Shown piece after piece: positions 1 to 5,303 of a stretch of DNA of 6,655 nucleotides. Origin of the DNA: Candidatus Terraquivivens yellowstonensis (GTDB taxonomy: Archaea; Thermoproteota; Nitrososphaeria_A; Caldarchaeales; Wolframiiraptoraceae); the NCBI GenBank assembly GCA_023539445.1, contig JAKCEW010000025.1, positions 1-6,655 on the forward strand, given 5' to 3'. The notes under the pieces are model-generated. The model was not told the DNA's origin and ran no database searches. It saw nothing but the letters and a program-made list of their open reading frames with translations. Positions within the stretch are counted from its first letter, which is position 1. Every line of letters begins with the position of its first letter. A program made the translations under genes and the position numbers.

Positions 1-36
1 CTTGAATCCAAAGAGGAATTGAAAGAAATCTTTTAA
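1..36 (+). CDS. 3' end of an upstream gene (partial)
   Basis: Reading from base 1 gives eleven codons, LESKEELKEIF, followed by TAA at 34-36. The charged, helix-like composition fits a real protein C-terminus, and the other two forward frames stop early. Too little is present to name the product, and the reading could be accidental. Confidence 0.3.
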   Translation, partial: LESKEELKEIF

Positions 37-44
37 GACACCTA

Positions 45-58
45 TGATTCACCAATCA
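45..58. repeat. Short inverted repeat after the upstream stop
   Basis: TGATT (45-49) and AATCA (54-58) are perfect complements around a CACC loop. The stem could extend to CC/GG (41-42 with 59-60) with a two-base bulge. It sits nine bases after the stop at 34-36, so a role at the 3' end of the upstream transcript is possible. No T-tract follows, so it is not called a terminator. Confidence 0.3.
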
Positions 59-95
59 GGGAAGTAGCCTGAAAACCGACCAGCTCAGCACCCTT

Positions 96-109
96 GGAAA
101 AATTTTTCC
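96..109. repeat. 14-base perfect palindrome GGAAAAATTTTTCC
   Basis: The sequence GGAAAAATTTTTCC equals its own reverse complement. The T5 run could serve archaeal transcription termination, or the palindrome could be a protein binding site. Nothing nearby decides between these, and A/T-run palindromes also occur by chance. Confidence 0.3.
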
Positions 110-274
110 CGGATGCTTGAATAAATACTCTTCATACTCTAATTAGAGGAGATAGCGTACCATGGTCCGATACGCATGAAAACGGACTGGATATGCGCGG
201 CACTTCCGCCCACCTCTCCCCATACTCCAGAAAAACTCTTATCTAAAACTTATGCGTACTTTTCTTGATAAATC

Positions 275-733
275 TTGGCATCATATAAAGACGAGAACGT
301 TCCGATTACGCTTAAGATAAAGAGGAAGGGTTTCGAGGTAATAGTACAGGGCGACATACCTACGATAACTAGACAGCTCGATGCGTTATCTGAGTTCATA
401 GAGGCGCTCGACGAAAGGTTGCATGTGGAGGCCGAAAAAGTCGAGGTGGAAAAACCACCTTCCCCCCAAGAACTTTCCTCAGTATCCACCTCGGACATCC
501 CAACAATAAAGCCATCGAAGAGCACCACGGAAAACCTAGTTAACATATTCCAGACGCCTTGGGGTAGGCAACCGCGCACGCTGGCAGAAGTCATTAAGGC
601 ACTCGAGACGAATGCTGTACCGGACACCCCGGAGAAGGTCTCGGTGTATTTGGCTAGGCTCGTAAAGAAGGGCTTCCTCAGGAGAATAGAAAAGGATGGC
701 AAGTGGGCATACTTTCATGTTGCTGAGTCCTGA
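275..733 (+). CDS. Two-domain protein with C-terminal winged-helix-like region, function unknown
   Basis: A 152-residue soluble protein I cannot assign to a named family. Residues about 10-26 read as a beta hairpin (ITLKIKRKGFEVIVQGD), followed by an amphipathic helix (about 31-50). A Pro/Ser/Glu-rich linker spans about 55-87. Residues about 100-150 look like a winged helix: TLAEVIKAL, a probable recognition helix around TPEKVSVYLARLVKKGFL, then a wing (RRIEKDGKWAYF). This layout suggests a DNA- or protein-binding regulator; that is inference. The start is a TTG at 275; the same frame has TAA at 269-271 and no ATG or GTG before the first domain, so TTG is the only sensible choice. No Shine-Dalgarno site is seen; an AT-rich region at about 237-250 could supply the promoter. 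There is no TM segment. The next gene has its own promoter, so this is probably monocistronic. Confidence 0.8.
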   Translation: MASYKDENVPITLKIKRKGFEVIVQGDIPTITRQLDALSEFIEALDERLHVEAEKVEVEKPPSPQELSSVSTSDIPTIKPSKSTTENLVNIFQTPWGRQPRTLAEVIKALETNAVPDTPEKVSVYLARLVKKGFLRRIEKDGKWAYFHVAES

Positions 734-760
734 CGGAAACCACGGCATTTTATTCTCTAG

Positions 761-770
761 GCTTAAATAA
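761..770 (+). promoter_or_regulatory. TATA box for the DUF4405-like gene
   Basis: GCTTAAATAA matches an archaeal TATA box. Its centre lies about 25-26 bases before the ATG at 792, which predicts a leaderless transcript starting at or next to the start codon. No Shine-Dalgarno motif precedes that ATG, in agreement. Confidence 0.65.
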
Positions 771-791
771 TCTAAGTGCGCATGCAAAGTC

Positions 792-1049
792 ATGATTAGC
801 ACCGCAAGGGTTGTGGTATTCTTCTCGGCCGTTGCCCTCGGAATAGTAAGCCTCCTCACTGGCCTAGTCCTATACTTCTGGCCTCGCGGTCCTAGGTCAG
901 GCTGGCTTGTAATCATGGGGCTTAACAAGAGCGGCTGGTCCGACCTACACGTGTATTCCTCGATTCTAGCACTTCTCGCGATAGCTGTTCATTTAATTTT
1001 GAATTGGAAGTCGATAAAACTCTACGTAAAATGTCTTAAGGAGATCTAA
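792..1049 (+). CDS. Very small DUF4405-type (cytochrome b561-like) membrane protein
   Basis: An 85-residue protein with two predicted membrane helices, about residues 7-29 and 53-71. The middle and end follow the DUF4405 pattern that I recognise: a GL..SGWSDLH stretch leading to H53, then H67 and the ILNW end (W72). H53 and H67 are 14 residues apart on one face of the second helix, the arrangement expected of heme ligands in b-type membrane cytochromes. In the family such domains are linked to membrane electron transfer; heme binding here is inferred. At 85 residues and two helices it is about the minimal size, so it probably dimerises or partners another protein to form a four-helix bundle. 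An upstream ATG at 782 is out of frame and stops after five codons. The start at 792 is supported by the TATA spacing. It converges with the minus-strand gene to its right. Confidence 0.8.
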   Translation: MISTARVVVFFSAVALGIVSLLTGLVLYFWPRGPRSGWLVIMGLNKSGWSDLHVYSSILALLAIAVHLILNWKSIKLYVKCLKEI

Positions 1050-1091
1050 ATGCCATCAATTCCGCGCATCCACCATATTGAGAAGAGCAAC

Positions 1092-1424
1092 CTACAGCCC
1101 CAATCTTTTAGCCAGATCGTAGATTACTGGAGGGGACCAGTAAACGTTATTGAGAGACTTTAGTATGCCAATTATCCAAACCACTAGGAGTATTAACCCA
1201 AATAGCGCACTGAGGGCCAATCCAAGAAAAGGTATGAACAATAAGATATATGCCACGATGCTGGCGATTACCGCGACCACAAAGAAAGATATGGAGAGGT
1301 ATGCCCAATGCTTTGCATACTTGTAATCCGGCTTAAGCACCAACACCAGTATACCTCCGATGAGAGGTATCAACCAAGCGATAAAACCCCAAATTCTTTC
1401 TTCACTCCCTATTGCTGAGTTCAT
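1092..1424 (-). CDS. Small DUF4870-like membrane protein
   Basis: A 110-residue polytopic membrane protein resembling archaeal DUF4870-type proteins. It opens with a conserved ERIWGFIAWLIPLIGG stretch, then the short charged loop KPDYKYAKHWAYLS, a second helix, a third hydrophobic block ending in VVWIIGILKSLN, and a tail YWSPPVIYDLAKRLGL. I recognise the WGFIAWLIPLIGG / KYAKHWAYLS / YW.PP pattern from hypothetical proteins common in Thermoproteota; the molecular function is unknown. The frame also has an ATG four codons earlier (at 1436). I chose the ATG at 1424 because the TTTTAA box at 1449-1454 lies about 27 bases before it but only about 15 before 1436, and other first genes here look leaderless. 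It diverges from the EamA gene and converges with the DUF4405 gene. Confidence 0.8.
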   Translation of the reverse strand: MNSAIGSEERIWGFIAWLIPLIGGILVLVLKPDYKYAKHWAYLSISFFVVAVIASIVAYILLFIPFLGLALSALFGLILLVVWIIGILKSLNNVYWSPPVIYDLAKRLGL

Positions 1425-1447
1425 AAGGATTTTCATGTAAGAATCTA

Positions 1448-1455
1448 CTTAAAAG
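1448..1455 (-). promoter_or_regulatory. TATA box for the DUF4870-like gene
   Basis: On the minus strand the sequence reads CTTTTAAG. Its centre is about 27 bases from the ATG at 1424, giving a leaderless transcript from that codon. The spacing to the alternative ATG at 1436 (about 15 bases) is too short for archaeal initiation. Confidence 0.55.
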
Positions 1456-1476
1456 ATTTTGGGATTATCTGAATGG

Positions 1477-1486
1477 GTTTAATAAC
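1477..1486 (+). promoter_or_regulatory. TATA box for the EamA transporter gene
   Basis: GTTTAATAAC is a good archaeal TATA-like element centred about 26 bases before the ATG at 1508. No Shine-Dalgarno motif lies between them, so a leaderless transcript is predicted. It faces away from the minus-strand TATA box at 1448-1455. Confidence 0.65.
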
Positions 1487-1507
1487 CGACGCATTCGTAC
1501 AAAGCTT

Positions 1508-2392
1508 ATGATTGGGGAGGCGCTGACGCTTACGGCGGCTTTATGTTGGGCCGTTGGTGCAAACCTTTACAAGGTAGGCCTAAGGAGTATGGATCCGATT
1601 AAGCTAAATCTCGTAAGGAGTTGCGCTGCGGCCGCCATTCTTTTAATATTCGTACTCGTATGGGACAAAAGCGGATACTTTCTTTTACTTTATACACCAT
1701 CGGCCGCTTACCTTATCGCAGCCTCCCTCATAGGTTGGGCGCTTGGTGACACACTCTACCTCATCAGCTTAAAGCACATAGGCGTATCCCATGCGGTACC
1801 GTTAACCTATTCCTATCCACTCTTTTTGGTCCCGATGAGCATGTTTATACTTCGAGAACAATTTACCCCGAACGTAGCCGCAGGCACGGTCTTAATAGTG
1901 CTAGCGGTGTGGTTGCTCAGCGGACAGGGAAAATTGCAACTCGACGGTTCTGCTAAGCTTGGCTTCATAGCAGGGGTCTTAACCGCTGTCTGCTGGGCTC
2001 TGGGCGTGACGCTGTTCAAGCTAGTCGTGGAGGTTTTCGATCCAGTATTTACGGCGTTTTTCAAGATATTAATCGTCCTACCTTTCCTCGCGGCATATCT
2101 CAAGGTCTTTGGCTCCCGGGATTCATCTCCCGTAGTTCCGCAAAAAAGATCGGAAGTCATAGCGGCAATGCTGGGCGGAATAATCTCCGTAGGGCTAGGC
2201 GACATGATTTACTTGGTAGGCTTGAGCTTAACGCAAGCAAACACCGCCGTACCTCTCGGCTCCTCAACTCCCATATTCTCTGCAATACTGGCCGCAATCT
2301 TTCTAAAGGAGAGGCTGACGAGTAGATCCGCGATAAGTTCGGTACTGGTCGTGCTGGGCGCAATCCTTCTCCTAAGCCCCATTCGTTATTAA
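1508..2392 (+). CDS. EamA-family (drug/metabolite transporter superfamily) permease
   Basis: A 294-residue, about ten-helix inner membrane protein built of two EamA repeats, the family's normal length and plan. The duplication is visible by eye: LTAALCWAVGANLYK (about 8-22) matches LTAVCWALGVTLFK (about 158-171). The ALGDTLYLISL segment (78-88) matches GLGDMIYLVGL (229-239). SHAVPLTYSYPLF (94-106) matches NTAVPLGSSTPIF (245-257), and REQFTPNVAAG (116-126) matches KERLTSRSAIS (267-277). Family members export or exchange small metabolites or amino acids; the substrate cannot be read from the sequence. The ATG at 1508 fits the TATA spacing. The stop lies 14 bases from the convergent ATPase gene's stop. 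The gene seems transcribed alone, with no sign of damage. Confidence 0.93.
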   Translation: MIGEALTLTAALCWAVGANLYKVGLRSMDPIKLNLVRSCAAAAILLIFVLVWDKSGYFLLLYTPSAAYLIAASLIGWALGDTLYLISLKHIGVSHAVPLTYSYPLFLVPMSMFILREQFTPNVAAGTVLIVLAVWLLSGQGKLQLDGSAKLGFIAGVLTAVCWALGVTLFKLVVEVFDPVFTAFFKILIVLPFLAAYLKVFGSRDSSPVVPQKRSEVIAAMLGGIISVGLGDMIYLVGLSLTQANTAVPLGSSTPIFSAILAAIFLKERLTSRSAISSVLVVLGAILLLSPIRY

Positions 2393-2406
2393 GTATTGAG
2401 ACGTGT

Positions 2407-4287
2407 TTACTGTTCCATCAGCCTTATTGCCGATTCGTATACCTCGATTGCACCGCTCTCCTTAAGCTTTTTCAGAGCCTTAAACACTGCCTTCTTCGGT
2501 GCAGGCGTCTCTACGAAGATCTTCCAGAACGGGTAATACCCTTTTTGCGCCCTCAGAGTATTCAATATAATCTCCGCGACCCTATCCTCATCAACTTCTT
2601 CTAAACGCTCCATGCCGAAAGATTCGGCTTCAATAAACAATTTTTCAACATTCCTCTGGATTCCCATGCCTTCGCTAACTAGCATTTGGATTACCTCAAG
2701 CCCGATTCCATACTTCCGTAACACTTGCTCCGGCTCCATGTAGTAGGAGTATATTTCCTTGGCTACATCTCCTACCTCAAACACCTTATTCCTGACAAGC
2801 ATTCTTAGGAGGGCAGCCCTTCTCACAATCTCGGATATGATTTCCTCCTTTGTCTTCGCGAGCCTTATCGCTATCATATCTAGGACGCTACTATTTGAAA
2901 AGTCCACTTTGAAAGAGTCAGTGAGCGGATCCCACTCTGCGATCGTCAAGTATTTGTTGTAATCCTCGACCTCCCATATGTAGCGCATCCTCCTGCCATA
3001 GGTCTTACCTTCTGAAGAAGGCCTTGCGAGGTTCACACGTTCGATGAGCGCGACCGCGTCCAGCAAGGGTATGTGGCTAGGAGGAATGTTCATCGGTGGG
3101 CTGACAAGCCTCTTAACGACAGACTCTATACTCTCCGCATGGATTGTCGAGAGGCCACCGTGTCCTGTTGCGATTGCTTGGAATAATACGAATGCCTCCT
3201 CTCCCCTAACCTCTCCAACTATGAGATAGTCTGGCCTGTATCTTAGGCTCGTCTTGACCAGATCGTAGAGCGTTATCTCGCCGATCTTATAGGACCCGAG
3301 TCCATAACTCTCTCTCGTCATGAATCTAACCCAGTTATCGCTCGGTATATTCAACTCTGCCGTCTCCTCACATGTGACTATCTTCATCCTAGGTTTTATG
3401 AAGCATGAAAGGGCGTTTAGACTCGTCGTTTTCCCGCTTCCTGTTGCTCCAGCGACGAGTATGTTTGCTTTGTGCTCTATCAAAACCCAGAAGTAAGCGG
3501 CCATCTCGGGACTTAGCACATTACTCGCTATGAGTTCTGTTATAGCAAAGGGCTTCTCTCTAAACTTTCTTATCGTGAAAGTGCTCCCTCTAGGCGAAAT
3601 CTCCTCCCTGAAAGTCGCCGCGAGCCTATGCTTGCCATAGATCATGGCATCGAGTATGGGGAATGCAGAAGAGACGTGTTTCTCAGACTTGTGGGCTAGC
3701 TGGATTATGAAATCATCCAAGACCTCCCGGTCCGTGAAGACTATGTTCGTTGGAATGCTCTCATAATCCCTATGCCAAACGTATACGGGCACGTTCAAAC
3801 CGTCGCATGAAATGTCCTCTATCTTGTAGTCCTCCATCAGTACGTTGAGCGGGCCGAAGCCGGTCATGTCCCTATCGAGATAATAAAATATCTTCTCTTT
3901 CGACTTCTCGTCAAACTTCCTGAAGGTCTTTCCATATTTTTTGATAAGCTTCTCAGCAGTATTCAGCAAGATCTTCCTAGCCTCTTCCTCTTCTCCAATC
4001 CTAGGAGGCTCGAGTTCCTTTGAAAGTATGTCTTTCAACTTTTCTAAGAGCAAGATCTCCTCTGGGGATAGTTGGACCTCTGTCGCAAAGTATTCCGGCT
4101 CTATAGTCCGGCTGGAATGCGAGGCTATTACAACCTCCGCAACACCTTCCCTTATTGGATAACGCTCCAAGACCTTATAATTCTCAGGTATTGGTCTAAT
4201 CTCTATCCCTTTCCAAGGATTCGGAACCTCTTTTGTCTTATCTTTTTTCTTCCAGATTGCTAGTGTGATATTCTTACCCCAGTTCAC
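2407..4287 (-). CDS. Type IV pilus/archaellum-type secretion ATPase (FlaI/TadA-like)
   Basis: A 626-residue cytoplasmic hexameric motor of the GspE/VirB11/FlaI superfamily, which powers assembly or secretion by type IV filament machines. The N-terminal domain (about 95-250) has archaeal FlaI/TadA hallmarks: FYYLDRDMTGFGPL, YKIEDISCDG, YESIPTNIVF and the arginine-rich GKHRLAATFREEISPRGS. The ATPase core is intact: Walker A GATGSGKT (280-287, K286), Asp-box-like TCEETAELNIP (305-315), Walker B-like DYLIVGEVRG (353-362, E359) and His box TGHGGLSTIHAE (374-385). It is longer than typical FlaI (about 500-550 residues) mainly because of about 100 extra C-terminal residues, ending in a possible winged helix (about 585-626). 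The start is GTG at 4287, supported by a TATA box about 29 bases ahead; no Shine-Dalgarno site. It is divergent from the roadblock/TadC operon, its likely partners. No TM segment. Whether the machine is a pilus, an archaellum or a secretion system is not decided. Confidence 0.95.
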   Translation of the reverse strand: MNWGKNITLAIWKKKDKTKEVPNPWKGIEIRPIPENYKVLERYPIREGVAEVVIASHSSRTIEPEYFATEVQLSPEEILLLEKLKDILSKELEPPRIGEEEEARKILLNTAEKLIKKYGKTFRKFDEKSKEKIFYYLDRDMTGFGPLNVLMEDYKIEDISCDGLNVPVYVWHRDYESIPTNIVFTDREVLDDFIIQLAHKSEKHVSSAFPILDAMIYGKHRLAATFREEISPRGSTFTIRKFREKPFAITELIASNVLSPEMAAYFWVLIEHKANILVAGATGSGKTTSLNALSCFIKPRMKIVTCEETAELNIPSDNWVRFMTRESYGLGSYKIGEITLYDLVKTSLRYRPDYLIVGEVRGEEAFVLFQAIATGHGGLSTIHAESIESVVKRLVSPPMNIPPSHIPLLDAVALIERVNLARPSSEGKTYGRRMRYIWEVEDYNKYLTIAEWDPLTDSFKVDFSNSSVLDMIAIRLAKTKEEIISEIVRRAALLRMLVRNKVFEVGDVAKEIYSYYMEPEQVLRKYGIGLEVIQMLVSEGMGIQRNVEKLFIEAESFGMERLEEVDEDRVAEIILNTLRAQKGYYPFWKIFVETPAPKKAVFKALKKLKESGAIEVYESAIRLMEQ

Positions 4288-4310
4288 TGTTAAAACAATA
4301 AAAAAATACT

Positions 4311-4320
4311 GGAATATATC
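4311..4320 (-). promoter_or_regulatory. TATA box for the secretion ATPase gene
   Basis: On the minus strand the sequence reads GATATATTCC, an archaeal TATA-like element centred about 29 bases before the GTG start at 4287. Transcription would begin at or within about three bases of the start codon. It lies back to back with the plus-strand promoter elements at 4344-4350. Confidence 0.55.
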
Positions 4321-4343
4321 CTCTATGGCGGCCCTAGGAAAAT

Positions 4344-4350
4344 GTTATAA
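4344..4350 (+). promoter_or_regulatory. TATA box (distal) for the roadblock-TadC operon
   Basis: GTTATAA, centred near 4347, predicts initiation near 4373. That gives a leader of about 11 bases before the ATG at 4384. The leader is A-rich and has no Shine-Dalgarno motif. Confidence 0.5.
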
Positions 4351-4370
4351 GCCAAAAAGTAAAGAAAAAA

Positions 4371-4378
4371 CTATAAAC
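4371..4378 (+). promoter_or_regulatory. Possible second TATA box (proximal) for the operon
   Basis: CTATAAAC, centred near 4374, predicts initiation near 4400. That coincides with the in-frame GTG (4399) and ATG (4402) codons of the first operon gene. If used, it would give a leaderless message and a protein shorter by five or six residues. This is an alternative to, or works beside, the box at 4344-4350. Confidence 0.35.
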
Positions 4379-4383
4379 TAAAA

Positions 4384-4926
4384 ATGGTTGATACGGTCGT
4401 GATGCTTAGTAATGGTTTAGTAGGTTTCGCATTAGTAGGGCTGTTTCTCCTTTTTAGAAGAGGGAAGAAGACAACTCCTCAACAGACGCGTGCAGAGGAG
4501 CAAGCTCAGAAAAATTCTGAGGCTCTTCCCCCCAAGACTGGAGGTGACGCAGAAACGAAGCCCACTGCGCCCGAGGGACCGGTTAGGTTCGCTTCCCTCG
4601 GAGAGTTAGCCTCCGCGATCGGGGCCAAACATCTCATACTCTTCAACCAGTACGGAATACCCATAGAGTCGTATAACGTCCGTGAGGGGCGCGGAATTTC
4701 TGTTCCGCTCGCCGAATTTGTGTCAACGATGCGAAAGCTTAGTCCAGATTTTGATTCTATAGTTTCCGGGGATGGCCGGAAGATCATTCTTTCATCTATC
4801 GAGAAGGTTGGAGATATTGAGGTCTTTGCCCTAGCCGTTGGCGATTCAGAAATGAAAGTTAAAGCGGATGAGGTCCGAGAATTTCTTAAAGCATACCTCT
4901 CGGAGAGTTTGGGGAGGCGCAAATGA
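4384..4926 (+). CDS. Membrane-anchored roadblock/longin-like protein
   Basis: A 180-residue protein with one N-terminal membrane helix (about 8-24, GLVGFALVGLFLLF) followed at once by RRGKK. By the positive-inside rule this leaves the rest in the cytoplasm. Residues about 28-66 form a polar Gln/Glu/Pro-rich linker. Residues about 70-178 look like a roadblock/LC7 (longin-like) domain: helix SLGELASAIG, strand LILFNQYGIPIES, helix PLAEFVSTMRKL, strands around SGDGRKIILSSI and IEVFALAVGD, and a final helix. The GDGRK(I/L)(I/L) segment and the G.PI turn recur in the next gene's product, which supports relatedness. It is first in an operon and overlaps the next gene by ATGA. The predicted role is tethering a roadblock dimer next to the ATPase/TadC machine; that is inference. 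ATG 4384 is used here; ATG 4402 is an alternative. The domain call is moderately sure, weaker than for the next gene. Confidence 0.85.
   Translation: MVDTVVMLSNGLVGFALVGLFLLFRRGKKTTPQQTRAEEQAQKNSEALPPKTGGDAETKPTAPEGPVRFASLGELASAIGAKHLILFNQYGIPIESYNVREGRGISVPLAEFVSTMRKLSPDFDSIVSGDGRKIILSSIEKVGDIEVFALAVGDSEMKVKADEVREFLKAYLSESLGRRK
4911..4917 (+). promoter_or_regulatory. Strong ribosome binding site for the second roadblock gene
   Basis: GGGGAGG lies five bases before the ATG at 4923, inside the end of the preceding gene. Together with the ATGA stop/start overlap it predicts translational coupling of the two roadblock proteins and fixes the start codon. Confidence 0.75.
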
Positions 4927-5288
4927 CGGCTAATAGCGAAGAGCAGTTGCTAGTAAGCCTGCTCAAGGCGAGCAGCCGAGGGTCTATCGAGATGGCGATG
5001 ATTTTATCCGAAAACGGAACACCTATAGCTTACGAAAGTGATAATAAATACTACGACCCAGAATACGTCGCTACAGCCGCCGCAGTTATCAGCGGTGCGG
5101 TATCCTCAGTCATGGAGCTTTTAAATGCCAAAGGTTATAAACAGGTAAGCGTAGACCTTGGGGATGGTAGGAAACTTTTGATAAGGCAGTATAAGAAACA
5201 ACAGAAGCTTTATCTCGTGTGTTTGACCAACACTAACCCCAACTTGGGATTCATCGAATTATTGTTGGAGGAGCACCTTCCCAAGTAG
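4923..5288 (+). CDS. Roadblock/LC7-domain protein (MglB-like)
   Basis: A 121-residue soluble, single-domain protein spanning essentially one roadblock/LC7 fold, the usual family size. Features in order: N-terminal helix EEQLLVSLLKASS, strand EMAMILSENGTPIAYES (23-39), long Ala/Val-rich helix YVATAAAVISGAVSSVMELL (48-67), strands KQVSVDLGDGRKLLIRQY (73-90) and KLYLVCLTNTN (95-105), then the conserved NLGFIELLLEEHL helix (107-119). Roadblock proteins form homo- or heterodimers that act as platforms or activating proteins for small Ras-like GTPases, as MglB does for MglA in bacteria. No GTPase gene is in the window. It overlaps the preceding gene by four bases and is followed after 15 bases by the TadC gene, so a roadblock heterodimer linked to the secretion machine is likely (inference). 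Confidence 0.9.
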   Translation: MTANSEEQLLVSLLKASSRGSIEMAMILSENGTPIAYESDNKYYDPEYVATAAAVISGAVSSVMELLNAKGYKQVSVDLGDGRKLLIRQYKKQQKLYLVCLTNTNPNLGFIELLLEEHLPK

Positions 5289-5291
5289 AAT

Positions 5292-5296
5292 GGAGG
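5292..5296 (+). promoter_or_regulatory. Ribosome binding site for the TadC-like gene
   Basis: GGAGG lies seven bases before the ATG at 5304. A nearer-upstream ATG at 5290 is in another frame and overlaps this motif, so 5304 is the supported start. Confidence 0.7.
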
Positions 5297-5303
5297 AGCA
5301 AGG

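Larger units (their letters stand above)
37..274. other. Gene-poor stretch with short inverted repeats
   Basis: No recognisable protein or RNA family is seen. It holds a short hairpin-forming repeat just after the upstream stop (45-58), a 14-base perfect palindrome (96-109), a GTCCG/CGGAC inverted repeat (165-169 with 183-187) and a GCGG/CCGC pair (197-200 with 206-209). An AT-rich TATA-like element (GAATAAATAC, about 119-128) lies upstream of a GAGGAG motif at 146-151. That motif precedes a five-codon ORF (162-179), which overlaps by ATGA a 30-codon ORF (176-268). It may carry the leader and promoter of the following gene, a small RNA, or nothing functional. Confidence 0.45.

Noticed and set aside
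41-90. Possible C/D box guide RNA (ATGATT and CTGA-like motifs)
   Set aside because: The C box lacks the required RTGATGA form and no matching D'/C' pair or flanking stem is present.
250-702. 150-codon minus-strand ORF
   Set aside because: Antisense to the two-domain gene at 275-733. Its Ser/Thr/Phe-rich translation has no domain pattern, while the plus-strand product does.
536-928. 130-codon minus-strand ORF
   Set aside because: It spans two plus-strand genes and a TATA box, and its translation has no recognisable features.
1050-1163. A 37-codon plus-strand ORF with a perfect AAGGAG site six bases ahead of its ATG, directly after the DUF4405 stop
   Set aside because: Most of it is antisense to the DUF4870-like gene's conserved C-terminus, and the AAGGAG also encodes the Lys-Glu codons ending the upstream protein. 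The peptide resembles nothing I know.
1813-2205. 130-codon minus-strand ORF inside the transporter gene
   Set aside because: It lies wholly within a clear EamA gene and has low-complexity Ser/Thr/Pro composition; a shadow frame.
4384-4464. Class III (pilin-type) signal peptide at the start of the anchored roadblock protein
   Set aside because: Pilin-type signals have positive charges before the cleavage site and hydrophobic core. Here the charges (RRGKK) come after the helix, and a cytoplasmic-type domain follows, so it is an anchor and not a pilin.
4506-4922. 138-codon minus-strand ORF opposite the anchored roadblock gene
   Set aside because: Antisense shadow; the plus-strand reading has a membrane helix, a domain and operon coupling.
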